Made by a program: the position numbers and the translations under genes. Positions 8,800 through 20,690 of a DNA stretch of 64,000 nt are shown in pieces. The stretch's first letter is position 1, and every line of letters begins with the position of its first letter. This stretch comes from Isoetes taiwanensis (lineage: Eukaryota; Streptophyta; Lycopodiopsida; Isoetales; Isoetaceae): contig JAJEKV010000055.1 of the NCBI GenBank assembly GCA_021234155.1, positions 2,351,090 to 2,415,089 of the forward strand, in the 5' to 3' direction. Below the pieces are notes generated by a model. The model was not told the origin of the DNA, searched no databases, and was given only the letters and a program-made list of their open reading frames with translations.

Positions 8800-10933
8800 A
8801 TGCCACTGCCAGGATCTGAAAGCCCTGTTTCCTTCATGGTTTCTCTTCTTGGAAGTGATTTCGCAAGATCTCAGATGTTCTACTTAATTCAAGCAAAAGA
8901 TATTGTCTTTCATAATTGACAGCAGTAATTGTTTCGTGCAAATCTAAGCTTAAAATTGAAGCATTTCAAGGTTGATCCTTCAGGCGGATCTGGCTGCAAT
9001 GCCAGCTTGGCGATGCGTTGGAGTTCGCTTTGCTGGCTGGCGACGCACTGGCGATTTACTGCATCAAACACCTTCCGGCTAGAAGAGCCAGAGCAAGCAA
9101 AAATAGCAACCTGTGATACAATTCAAAGACCTCAGAAGTTGCTTCTCAGACACCAAAGATAGGCATGAGCAATGCAATTACTTTAACTTTCACATGTCTA
9201 GAACTGGCATTGTTTCAACTTAACAATATTCGGTGGAGAGAAATGTTCGCGGCGGCCAAGGCCGCCGTGATAAATTTCTTGTAGACTATAATGTGGATAA
9301 CTATACACTTGATGTTGCCTAGTTTTTTTTTGAAATACTATTGTTTTCCAACGTAGTGACAAAGTGATGCACCATAACACTTGTATTGTTTTTATCTGTC
9401 ATAGTGAGTTCTTGTTTGAGTTGATGTTCCATTTCGTGAAGGATTACATGTGGTAGAATAGAATGAGTGGAAGGGCTAGAACTTGCAGGTTGAAACTTGA
9501 ATGTTGGATGCCTTGAAGAGCGCACGCAAAGATACCAGGTATGATCTCAAATTTTAACTTTATGGAAATGCTTGCATTCAATTTCTAAGGAGCCATTTGT
9601 TGGTAGTCTTTTTTAATTCCGAGTTAGGGCCATCTGTTTTTGGTGTAAAAATTAGATTCGGATTGACCATTATGTATTCAAGTTCTATGAAGTTGTATTT
9701 TTTGATGTGGATATAGTAGCTCAAGGATAACCATTATGTATTCAATGAATGCGCTTACTATTTTAGGCATATTTTGTACTATTGGTATTCCAATTTTAAG
9801 GTTTCCATCATAATGATGGCTAGGATTTAGCCTCAAATGGCGGGCCATGATTTAGCCATAAAGCAAGATTTAGCCATAAAGATAAATGAATACATGAACA
9901 CATTGATCAAAAGATATGAGAACACGTGGCCACATCTTTCCTTGGACCATAAGATGGATCATACTATCACTTGTCACCATTTCACATAGATATACAACAT
10001 ACTCAACATCCTCAAAAGAACTTAAGGATTCTTGAACAAATTGCATGGAATATGTTAACACATTAAATAACTTGATTTCAATAAGATGGATCACGCTATC
10101 AACCACATTACCCAAAAACTTTGACTCCAACCTGCTCAAAAGAACCCAAACAAAGGAAATCATTGCATGAACGATATTTACTTACAGTTAAGTTTTACTG
10201 CTTACAATTTATAACACAGTAAAAATAAAAAATTCAATATTGTTGGGGCTTTCTTTTGTAGGCAGCAAATCTACTTCCAACCTTTTTGGAAGACTGCACT
10301 GAATCCCAAGTTCCAAATGCTCAGAGACATTTACAAGGATATTTTTATTGCATTTATTGGGTGCAAACATGTTCCAAGGGAAGCTCTATGTCCCACAGTT
10401 GCACCCTTATTTCATCACAAAGAATATACAGATTCCACAAAGAATATACAAGTTTCACAATGGCTGATCAGAATGTAAGTGGTGATTGCCTTCATATGAG
10501 CCCAATTAGGCTCCATAACATAAATATGGCAAATTATTGTACAAAGACGTATCCTCAAAAGAATTTACATTCCCGGACCATACTGGTCTTTCTACATCCT
10601 CCTGATTGAAAGCGCATGAGCTTCAGCAAGTTGGCTTTAAGATCATGCAAACCACGGGAACCAAGGGTTCGTGAAAAGTAAATGACATCCAGTAACTGCA
10701 ATATAGAGCTATTTTTTTGAATCTGCACCCTTCTTTGCTAAATCTGCACCCTTCTTTCCTGTGCTTGAACTGAGAACAGACCATAAAATTACAATATCAA
10801 CACATACATGAAAACCTTCTAAGCAGTGATCCTAGATTAGCCAGTTGCATCAGAGAGTAAAACAACTCATTAAGCAAGTCAAGCAATCCCTTGAAGTGGC
10901 TAGACAGTAGAATTATGTCTTAAGAAAATTCGC
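8800..10933. other. Downstream flank of the lipin gene; no other gene
   Basis: This holds the 3' flank and untranslated region of the minus-strand lipin gene (nearest to 10933) and otherwise AT-rich DNA. Open frames at 8929-9162 (plus), 9870-10163 (minus) and 10286-10609 (plus) show no motif I recognise. Several minus-strand AATAAA-type signals are possible (for example plus-strand tttatt near 10345), but none can be chosen from sequence alone. Confidence 0.45.
9250..9267. other. GC-rich perfect hairpin
   Basis: The arms cggcggcc (9250-9257) and ggccgccg (9260-9267) pair perfectly around an AA loop, in otherwise AT-rich DNA. Function unknown. Confidence 0.6.
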
Positions 10934-13900
10934 TCACCTCTTTTTTGTCAATTCATCTTCAATATCTGGAATGGGCACCCTCCAGAAATTCCAAGAGTTA
11001 AATACTTCCTGCAATGCAATTGAAGTTCAGCATCTCATTGTCGCCCAATAAATACTTCACTTCCTATGTAGATTGCATCCCTTCATCTATTGAAAAAAGT
11101 AAAAGCAAGCACTACTACAGTATATGGATATATACACATAGAAACAATAGAGGAAGAGTATAACTGTCCTAAATATTCATGTTCTAGGTAACGCTTTGAG
11201 AAGAAAAATGTGAATTTTCTGCAGTTCATGCTATAGCGATTTCCTCTAAAGATCAATAATTAGCTATCCAGAATATTGATAATCTTCAATATTTCCATAG
11301 TGTAGAAATCCACCTGTTCGGTACTTATATATGGAGGAAACATTTCATCAACAAGCTTGTGAAGAGATGTGTATGATTTCATATCCAAACTATTCACGAT
11401 AATTTCCCCCTGTCATAAAGGCAGCGCAGTAAGTAACGGCCTATCCAAACTACAACTACTAAAACATGACGAACCTTTGGGTTGATGATAAATATTTTTC
11501 CCTTTGGTATCCCTACTTTTAGATAACTAATCTCATCAGTGTCTCTGTTCCCAAAGCCTGCATAAAATGGATTGCAATCTGCAGGAAACAGTGCCCTGAT
11601 GTCCTGCATATTTCAAACAAATGCAAGAAGTCATACACCAAATAATAATCATGTTTGCCTGTAATTGCAACCAAATCTCTCCCCGTATAATCTAGAGTGC
11701 TATCTATCATAAATAAGGCAACAAAAATGCATATAAAGCATACTCCTTTCACAAAGGAGAAAAATTGTTCATAAATTTTCAGTCATAGTAGTTGTGAATC
11801 TCATTTGATTCCTTACTATGTGCACAAACTTCACGCCTTTGTGCAGGTGCACACATTTCAGATACGAAATTTATTGTTCCTCATTGAGCCAATTAACGAT
11901 GCTAACCATAGGACCATAATGTGTTTTATAAAACAACGTGTTCTGTCATAGAAGGCCAAAAGGCAGCAGATGAAGCTATGATGGTTGCTTCTAGCTTTGG
12001 GCATCCATATCTTTTCCGCCATGATGCAATATATAAAATACAACGCGGATAAAAGGCTCAGAATATTTGAAACCTACATTTGAGATAATGATGTACCTGA
12101 AGGCAAGCAATTTTAAATTCATGTGGAGCCCGGCGGATAACTGCTCCAAACAAAGAGGAATTAAGACGAATATAGAACAATCCATCATGCTGAAAAATTA
12201 ATGGAACATACTTGAGCATACCTTCCCTATACAATGATGGAAACAGACCATCTGGGGATATTACCACAGGCCCATCAGGAAGGGCCTCCCCATCCTGCAC
12301 AATAACAGAATGTCTGAAAAGTTAAGCTTCCATATCATCGTAATAATTTGCATAAGGAACAATGCACAATTAAACAGACCAAACAGTATCACATTGCAGC
12401 CATACATTGTCTTATGACTGAGGTTCCATCATTATGAGGAATTATGTGCCCATGCATTAAAAGCCTAAGGAGCTCACCTGCTTCAAATTTAGAAGAAATT
12501 GGCGAGTTAAATATGCTTGAGCAATTGCTCTTGCACTTAGAAACATCAATTCATATCCATTTTCCTGCAAACATGAACCATGTGCAATCAAATAAATACT
12601 TTGAAACACAAAATCAATTTTTTACGTAGGAGATGTATTGGAACCTTAATGGCAGAGAAAAGACGAGTAACTCCTGTCTGTGACCAGTCCTTACCAACCA
12701 GTGGCATAAATTGACCTAACACATCAGACCTGTCAATTATAAAATCAATGCATCAGCAAAATAACACAGATCAGAAGTAGAATCCATTCACACCAAAATG
12801 GCCTATAAAATGAGGCATACTTTATAAATGCAGTAGCTCTAACACCGTGCAGACAATTAAAAGAATCATAATCTACAAAACCTTTTAATTGTGCGTTGAG
12901 TGTTAGCTAGAATATACTAGGGGATCAAAGCTAGAGTTATAGCTAAGCATGTAACACTACCAGCTTAATATATGACAAATTATGTGCCTTTCTACAAAGT
13001 ACTATGACTCTTTAAATCCAACATGGATCGAAATAAAAACCTATCAAGAGGAATGCTTCACCTTGTGATGGTGCCATCAACATCAGAGATAACAATCCTT
13101 GTGTTCCATTTCCATAAATATATCCTTGCATCAACCTAGAGGGCTCTTGTTAGAGCAGTTGTCTGAGCAGATTATTGACATATCTAATGACTAGACAAGT
13201 ACATACCTGCTGTTTCCCAAACACTCGAGTCACAAATGTAAATGTTATTTTGTTATTTCCTTCCTTCAAATTCAGAGAGGCAAGCTGATCTGAAGTTGGA
13301 ATATTAGTCCGTGTCCTGTATTTTCTTATGCGCCTGCTATATCCATTACGACGATATTGTTTTAAAGCTGCTTCTGTTGCTATCAATAGAGCCTGTTGTG
13401 AAACATCAGTTGGAAGATCAGCCTGTTGAGGGACTTTTGGCCTCCGCAGAATGAAAGGCCACAGCCTCCAACCACCTGGGATGCCTGCAGTGGGTTTTAC
13501 GATAATGTCTACAGAAGCTTCATGCTCAACTCTGATCACATCACCCTTTTGTGGAACGATGACTTGCCCAAAAGCAAGCATACCAAGTATGATATGCATA
13601 GCTGCATCGGACGCATAATACTTTCCCCCTACTCTAGCCACAAGCTTGTCATTAGCAATTATAGATGTTCCTAACATCTTAAACCGTTCTAATGACATCT
13701 TTGCGGATTCAAAGACTTTAGCAGCCTCCTCAGCTCCCATGCCTTCCCTTAAGAGATGCCGACATAAAGAAAGCTCGAGTCCTAAGGAAGCACAGACAAC
13801 ATCAGAGAATATGCAAATACAAGCAGAGACAAATATTTTGAATTTACCAGTACATATTTGCATGTCATTGTCGGGTGAAAAGCTTGAGTTAGTTGCGCTG

Positions 13901-16404
13901 TGCATGTCTACATTGTCAAGTTTTGTATGCTCAGATAAATTAGAAGCTTCACAACTCAATCCTGTTTCTGAATTGTTCTTAGCATCATCCAATGTGTTCA
14001 TTGAGCTCGAAATGGATTGATCAGCTTTTAAAGAGTCCACAATTGCCTCTGTGGTGTCCTTAACTAAGCTGTTGACACCATTTAAGGACGGTCCAAACTC
14101 ATTACTGCTGGAGGGCCCTGCATCAAACCTTTCTTCATATTGAGTGCTTATAAAATGTGATCCCGTGGAATTACTAAACAATTTGCTCACATAACCAAAA
14201 TTTTCACATTGTTCCTCTCTATTTGTAGCATTGGGCATTGACTGTGACATATATTCTTTGCTCACAGCCTGAATGTGCTTTCCATCTGGTATATCAATAG
14301 GGCTAGCTCGAGACTTCGAAAAGTCAGGATTGTCTTCTGAGACATCAACCTTTATAGAACCGCTCTCCGTTTGAGCACTTTCAACCATGGTTTTCGGCTG
14401 TTGCTCATTGCTTCCAAATAACTGGTCTTCTTCATCTTCACCAAACAGCAGCTCAGGAAGAGCAACACAGCTCTTGAACACATCTTCATCAATATTTAAA
14501 GTGTCAAAAATTTCATCTGACTTATTTTCGTTTCCAGTTCTCATATTATCGACTTCACATGTGGTTAAGGTTTCAGGTGATTTATCATAGCTAAATCTAC
14601 TGTTATTTTCCTGCTGAACGAGCAAGGAAGCAGGTTGTGTATCTGCTAAGTTCTCGAAGTTAGTAGCTCTCTTCCCACTGCTCCACCTTTTATCCAACAG
14701 TTCCACAACATTCTCATGACCATCACTACTTTTTCCTCTACTGCTTATTTGTCTATCTAGGCTTTTATCTCCATTCTGGGAGATGGTTTTGCCATCATTA
14801 ACATGATTATTTGTAGATGATCTATCTAAAACCCGTTTAGGGCGCGGGGATCCATTTGGTTGCCATCTCCACCAAATCCAAGACCTTTTCTGTACGCGGT
14901 CAGACGAAGAAAAATCAGTGGAGTTGTTGACAGAGTTTGAACTCATATCTTTGAACGGCACCTTTTCCAGTGCTATAGCTGCCTTTTTGACCACTGTTTT
15001 CCATGCAGCCTCTTTCTCCAAATCCAGCTTCTGCTTTTTACTAAAACTTTCACTGTCCTCGATCAGCTTGACATTGCCATCATATATGCCTGTAGAATCC
15101 TGACCTTTTTGATCATCTGAGTTACTTTCACAAGCTGCTTCTATATCTATCCGAGCTTCGGGCATGCTGTTCATGGTATAAATATAGCTTCCATTCTCTG
15201 TGCTTATGGTCTCCTCAGAAGCATAGTCACTTTGTTGTTCACGCATAGGGACCCATCGCTTGGTTTCAGCTTCAGTGTGTTTGCTTGTGGCATTTATACT
15301 TTCACTAACCATAGATGCACTAGAATCCTCCTTATGGTCTACCTCAACCATATCCTTACGAATCTCCACCTGTTTAAGAGCAAAACCATCAGAATATCCT
15401 TCATCCCTTGATAACATGGGGTAGAACGCGTCAATTTGATCTGATGGTTCTAACATAGGACTGGTGTTAACATGAATTGACACTCCCTCATTCACAGGGT
15501 TGTTGGAAGTGGAATCTGTGGCTACTACTAAACTCCCATCAGAAGCCACTGATGTAGAAGAAGCAACCACTCGTGAAACAGACTCCCAAGCATTTTTGGC
15601 AATCAAACTTCCTGTTGGTCTAGGGCTTTGTGTAGACTCCAAACGCATAGCTTGAGACAACAGCCCTCTGACAACATCCGTTGTATTATTATCGAGCTCC
15701 AACCCATTTGAAGAATAAAAGCTTTTGACACTCTCTTCCACCTGATCTATTCCTTCCCGAAATTGAGCCATTGCATGCTTCGTGTCAGTCGCTTCAACTT
15801 GCAACTTATCTTCCAATGCCCCCATAAATCTACCCTCTTCTTGAAGTCCAAAATTGTCATCATCTTCATCGTCACTGCTGCTTCTTCCAATCCCATCTTC
15901 TATAGGACCAATCTCTTTACCAACTCCATTCTCTGGAGGAGCATCCTTTTTACTGGATACCCCCATTTCTGAGTCATGATCTGTTACTGATAATGAGGCC
16001 TGGGTAGGCGTTTCCTCGGCTACATCTGTTCTGGGATACTCGATTGCTAGTGGTCCCAATTCTTCATCTGCCAAGGAGGGAAAGCTTGAAGGGGATGAAA
16101 CACCAGCACCCACCTCTACATCTTCTTTCAAAAAATAGGCCTCCCCCTTGTGATCGAGATACATACGTAAATTGGCATCTACATCATTTACACTTACAAC
16201 AACTGTCTTCTCTTGCCGTTTCAACGCATTCAAAACACCTTGAAACTTACCAAATTTCACATACCAAGGAGTACATTTAAAAGACCCATCCTCCTGCTGC
16301 ACCACAATTATGTCCACAGCACCTCCAAAAGGATGAAACGGACCAGAAACAGTAACAACGCCCTGTGTGACTATGCTTCCAATATTTCCAAGTGTTGCAT
16401 ACAT
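10934..16404 (-). CDS. PAH: Lipin, Mg2+-dependent phosphatidate phosphatase (PAH family)
   Basis: The enzyme dephosphorylates phosphatidic acid to diacylglycerol in the cytosol and at the ER, limiting phospholipid synthesis and helping galactolipid synthesis in plants. Exons on the minus strand: 16404-13848, 13781-13207, 13135-13062, 12729-12645, 12564-12478, 12294-12222, 12140-12097, 11603-11475, 11409-11314 and 11008-10934, all GT-AG. They give 1264 residues with a TGA stop. The N-LIP domain is residues 1-100 ([34 protein letters not shown]). LNS2 runs from about 1045, with catalytic DVDGT at 1062-1066, then [55 protein letters not shown] and WNFWRVPIP. The middle is long, acidic and Ser-rich, making the protein longer than the roughly 900 residues of Arabidopsis PAH1/2. 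The start at 16404 aligns with the family N terminus; 36 further in-frame codons upstream are judged leader. All phases fit and no break was found. Confidence 0.95.
13782..13847 (-). other. 66-nt intron that keeps the frame open (lipin)
   Basis: The minus strand reads ACTG|GTAAAT ... CTTCCTTAG|GACTCG. Removing it joins TG to [10 protein letters not shown], matching the conserved family block before LNS2. The 66 nt have no stop in frame and, if retained, would add 22 mostly hydrophobic residues ([13 protein letters not shown]...) that do not resemble the family. The interior is U-rich, as plant introns are. Confidence 0.75.
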
Positions 16405-16684
16405 ATTTAGACCCCACAAAGAGTGTGACAATGAACAAGGTGGACAGAGCACCTTTACAACATGAAAACTGAATTTCAACCTAAAAGAGCTGCGCATTTT
16501 AATATAGAACAAGCGATCCTGGCTTTCATTGCAGGTTTAAAGCAAAACACAAAAAGAAGCATGGATTCCTGCAACAGAGGGAGAGGATTGCGGCAGCTTC
16601 TGACATCCAACAGCAAGAAAAATTGGATCGATCGGTAATGGTACCTCTTAGCAATCCGGTCGGGCGATGGCTGCGCCAGAGTCA
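16405..16684 (-). promoter_or_regulatory. Lipin 5' leader and proximal promoter region
   Basis: The frame stays open for 36 codons upstream of the chosen ATG (to 16512), but the peptide has no lipin similarity. TTTTAG|GTTG at about 16479 could be a 3' splice site of a leader intron. No convincing TATA box could be fixed. Confidence 0.3.
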
Positions 16685-16830
16685 GGAATCGAACCCTTAT
16701 ATGTTTGTTGCATGCAAGAGTAGATGAGAATTATAGAGGATGAAGTAAAGGGCATGTTGCGGGCTGAGATTCGTTCCTAGATGACGGGGCAGCGTGTAGA
16801 CCGTCCAATGTGCCACGTTGGCTCCTAAGG
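16685..16830 (-). mobile_element. tRNA-derived SINE-like relic upstream of lipin
   Basis: On the minus strand there is an A-box-like TGGCACATTGG (about 16808-16818). It is followed about 40 bases later by a degenerate B box (GGAACGAATCTC) and then, near 16686-16696, by a perfect B-box GGTTCGATTCC. Spacing and folding do not fit a working tRNA. It could be two overlapping SINE heads or chance. Confidence 0.3.
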
Positions 16831-17274
16831 CTGGTAGGTGGAAAATAAAAAAAAAATGACCAGTTTCTTTGCACCTTCTCTATTTTTACTAGTTTTAATC
16901 GAATTCAAATTATTGCCCCAAATGTTCCCTGGACCATTGAAATTTTTTTTGCTAAAGAATTATGTGTCCCCCTAGTAGATAAGCACGAAAGAAAGATGTT
17001 GCTTGTTTTTTGTAGATAAGAATGATTCAAACAAAAAGGAAAGTTGTTGTTTGTCTCTAGATAAGAATGACTCGTACACCTGTGTTTTGTTAATTATGAG
17101 CCATGAACTCTGCCTTGTCGTGCTCATTTTAATGTCTATACCTTCTGCCATCATTTACCCACTCGCCAACAGATGACTTGATGCCATTGTACAACATAAC
17201 AATTGTCCCTCAGAGCTTTCATAGCGTCCTGATGAAGAGATTTCAAAGTCTCTCAGGCCTCTGAAACCTCTCAC
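16831..17274. other. No gene recognised
   Basis: AT-rich. A short duplicated phrase (tagataagaatga) occurs at about 17015 and 17060. Confidence 0.4.
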
Positions 17275-17860
17275 ACACACCTTGATGAAGAGATTATAAA
17301 GTCAACAGTGGTTGAGTTTGACATAGTTATCTTCATGGTTTAGTTTGTGCATTTTTAATCACGAAACAAATGTTCAATGGGTTTGAGGTTATTGCACATT
17401 TTCTTTTGTTTGTTTTGGGATTCGTAAGCTGTGCGTGGACAATATGGGACGTCTTTGGCGTACATCTTATAGGTGCCTTAAAAAAACCTCAATGTTTTGA
17501 AAAGTATGCACACACTTTAAGAGTAGTTGCCCGCATGAACACGGATAACGCATATAATAAAGATAATACCAATTGTAAAGCAAACATATGCATATGCATA
17601 TTCGGTATTTTTGCCCTTCTTTGATCGCCACATAAGCAAAATATACATTTTATAATAGTTATATTGAGTGAGAGAAAGGGAGATATTGTAGGGGCTATCT
17701 ACATTTCATGGATTGGCATTGGTGGTGGCATAGTGCTTGATCCCACAAATGATGTTTTATTCAATAGAAACACATTATATATCATGTAGTGTCTTTAGCG
17801 TCAATATGGAGTGCATGTCAACTTGATGAAGATTAAGGTACTCCTCGTATCATCTTCTCG
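17275..17860 (+). repeat. Dispersed repeat, copy 1
   Basis: Runs from 'gatgaagagattataaagt' through 'aatgggtttgaggttatt', 'catcttataggtgcctta' and 'gatgttttattcaatag'. It matches, in the same order and orientation, 18709-18769 plus 19885-20690, with moderate divergence. No coding motif; probably an old element. Confidence 0.7.
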
Positions 17861-18708
17861 ATAGCATAGACAGCCTCCCTTCACTTATCATGGTCAAAAT
17901 ATAGAGGTGGTCTAAACATACTGCCACCACATACCACCACCACATACCACGACATACTGGAACACTTATATCCAATAACGAGTGCCAGCAAGTTGGAAGG
18001 CACTCTATACCATGCAGAACAATTGCCCCAAAGTGGAGTTTTATGATTGGTCCCATCTTGTTCACGGCTTTGGTGGAACTAGTTCTTTTATATGGACTGG
18101 AAGTAATGAGGCATGATATCTCTTGCCACTTGAGAAGATTTGGAACAGGTCTAAAAAGCATTTTTTACTCGAGCTCTTAGAGTCAAGTCCACATTTTCAT
18201 GCTCAATCCTCCTCCAAGAAATAAGATTCTTGCCTCTACAGAGTGCCGCTTTGGAATGGCAATACACTCTATTCCCAGAAGGTGGTAAATATAAGAGACA
18301 CTCGACTTCCGGATCTGGAATATGCACTGGCCATTGGTCCGCAACATCTTAAAGCATATTGGAAGAAATTGAATCAAATAGAAGTGAATTGTTTTTATCG
18401 TCCACGGAGACCTCATGGCCTATAGGACCTAAAACAAATAAACAAAGAAAAGCTGGCATATTATTGTCCAGGAGTGTTAAAAAAAAAAAAAAACCCACCT
18501 TGAAGGGTTTTCGAGGCAAAGAACTTAGGGGTAATAAGCTATAGTTGATTGTACATTTGTACCCCTAGGGGGTTCACCTATATACAACACAAATATGCCA
18601 TCTACATTCCTCAAGTGGCCAACAACCCCTTAGTATATGGTTCAAAAATTCTAGAAAGGTATCCATATTGAAAATTTATAGGCTTACAAATACTGCATAG
18701 TGCGGTCT
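17861..18708. other. No gene recognised
   Basis: Short frames only. The repeat words taccacca near 17930 and a run of 13-14 A at about 18480 are the only notable items. Confidence 0.4.
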
Positions 18709-18769
18709 CGATGAAGAGATTAGAAAGTTAACAATCGTTGAGTTTGACATAGTCATCTTCATGGTTTAA

Positions 18770-19147
18770 TGTCATCGATTCGCGTAGCGAATCGGGATTC
18801 TTGCACGAGACGAGCATGCATGCATGGCATGCGTCGCATGCATGCATCGCATGCATTTTTAGGCCGTTCATCAGGTTGGGGATCGCTACTTATTGCAGAG
18901 TTCTTCATCGACGTTTCATCGGCGCTTTCTCATCTCTCAGCAGTATCCATGGCTTCTATTCTTTTATCTCATGCGGAGGAGGGGCTTCTTCTTGCATGAG
19001 CGACTCTTTCTTGGCCATTCCTATCCTTTCTAACCTCTTCTATCTTTGCCCTTTGTCCAAAGATAGGACAATCTTCAACCTTTCTCCTGATCTAGTATTT
19101 GAAGTTCTCTGGTATCGGGATGTTGTTGGTTTCATGCGAGTCCCGCA
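18770..19147 (+). mobile_element. TG...CA unit 1 (solo-LTR-like)
   Basis: Begins TGTCATCGATTCGCG and ends GAGTCCCGCA, followed by agaa. It contains a run of alternating gcatgcatgc words (18812-18855), 'ttcatcgacgtttcatcgg', and near its end 'gatgttgttggtttcatgcg'. Closely related to unit 2. LTR identity is inferred from TG/CA ends; no internal retroelement region is present. Confidence 0.45.
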
Positions 19148-19151
19148 AGAA

Positions 19152-19872
19152 TGTCATCGATTCGCGTAGAAGGACCAATTCTTGACGAGACGCAAGCATG
19201 CATGCATGGCACGCGCGCATGCATGCATCGCATGCATTTTAGGTCGCTCATCGGGTTGGGGATCGCTACTTGCGAGTTCTTCATCGACGTTTCATCGGTG
19301 CTTTCTCATCTCTCGCCAGTATCCATGGCTCCCACCCTTCCCCCTTAAAATTGTTATTTGTATGTTCATAATTGTTTAATTGTCGCCGGGCACGCTGACC
19401 AGCCTCGCTTTTTTTGAGGTGTAAATGTTTTTTGTCGCGGGCACGCGTGACCCGACCCTCGCTTTTGGGTTTTTCTCTATTGGTTTTTCCGCTGGTGATG
19501 TGTAGGTCCGGGGTGATGCGCCGACTTCGTATTCTCTCTGGAGCGTGGGTTTTTGTGGGAACGTTTAGCGACCTGCGTTGTCCAAGCCCCGTTTAGAGAT
19601 TTTATCGCTAGGGTTTTTCCTCGAAAACCCGAAAGGGCTGGTTTTTAATCCCTCGCGATAAGCTCTCTAAGCAGTACACTAGCCAACATCCTCAGAGTAC
19701 AATAATTTTATTTGGGGTCCGTGTATTATAACCGGATATTCCCTATGTTTTTCATTTTTTGGGTAGCCTGCGATGTGTAGCTACCCACCCTATACCATTG
19801 TAGAAAAAACTGATGAGATGAATGAAAAGCCTATCTATGGGATGTTGTTGGTTTCATGCGAGTCCCAGTGCA
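19152..19872 (+). mobile_element. TG...CA unit 2 (solo-LTR-like)
   Basis: Same head and tail as unit 1 but longer, with an extra middle part (19340-19830) containing paired 'cgggcacgc' words. It is flanked on both sides by the four bases agaa (19148-19151 and 19873-19876), which could be a short target duplication. Confidence 0.45.
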
Positions 19873-20690
19873 AGAATTTGTACTATATAGCATTTCTAAT
19901 CCAGAAACAAATATTTAATGGGTTTGAGGTTATTTTACATTTCCTTTTCTTTGTTTTGAGATTCTTGAGATATGTGGGGACGATATGGGGCATCTTTGGC
20001 ATACATCTTATAAGTGCCTTAAAAAAAAAAACTCACTGTTTCAAAAATGTGCATGAACATGGATGGTGTATATAATAAAGACCAATTATGAGTACCACTT
20101 GTAAAACAAATATATGCACATGTATATCGAGTATTTTTACTTTATTTTGGACTACCTTGGTCATCAGATCCGCCCATCCTATGCCCCAAACTGTATGTCA
20201 GAGCCTCTGGGCACCTTTCGTTTCGATTGTGACATTTATGATTGGGGGTGCCTATGATTTTGAAATACAAAATACAGGTTCGTCTAAGGTTGGAATATAA
20301 AATATAAAGACTCGAACCTTTACCAAATTAATTCAATATCATATCAAGAATACGTTAACCAATACAACCAGCGAGCTAATATATTTTTATTTTTTCTATT
20401 GAATCTTATGTTTTTTTATTTCTCTATAATGTTGTTTTAGAAATGTGGTCTGGTAGACTCAAATACCATTCTGCAATGGATTCATCTGCGATGTAGTGGC
20501 ACGCCCTTATTGATACAGCCAAAAATCGCGACCCAAGTATTATATTGTAACAAAAGGAAAGGGTGCCATGACAATATAAGTTGTCCAAATGGCATGGATT
20601 GCATTGTGGAGAGTGTGCTTGATCCACAAATGATGTTTTATTTAATATGGAGACACAATATATACTACGTAGCATCTTTAAAATCTAGGC

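Larger units (their letters stand above)
18709..20690 (+). repeat. Dispersed repeat, copy 2, interrupted
   Basis: The left part 18709-18769 and right part about 19885-20690 match copy 1 (17275-17860). The 1.1 kb in between (18770-19872) is absent from copy 1, so it looks like a later insertion. Confidence 0.65.

Noticed and set aside
8929-9162. 77-codon plus-strand frame
   Set aside because: No recognisable motif, no promoter context, composition like its flanks.
9870-10163. 97-codon minus-strand frame downstream of lipin
   Set aside because: Looks protein-like in places but has no recognisable domain; it could be chance in AT-rich DNA or a relic. Not supported as a gene.
11395-11475. Suspected one-base frameshift in the lipin gene at a five-G run (11406-11410)
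   Set aside because: Re-reading the previous exon as ending in a complete AAG codon (phase 0) makes the junction in frame; no frameshift exists.
13426-16410. Open frames on the plus strand across the lipin locus (for example 13646-14020)
   Set aside because: They are antisense shadows of the conserved lipin exons with no motif of their own.
16405-16512. Upstream in-frame ATG extending the lipin protein by 36 residues
   Set aside because: Family members start at the residue encoded at 16404, and the extension resembles no targeting signal I could justify.
16685-16700. tRNA gene suggested by GGTTCGATTCC
   Set aside because: No acceptor-stem partner, anticodon arm or correct A-box spacing; at best a tRNA-derived SINE relic.
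18801-19379. Frames rich in His/Ala/Cys repeats (ACMHGMRR, ACIACI)
   Set aside because: They come from alternating gcatgc words in the TG...CA repeat units and are not conserved between the two units.
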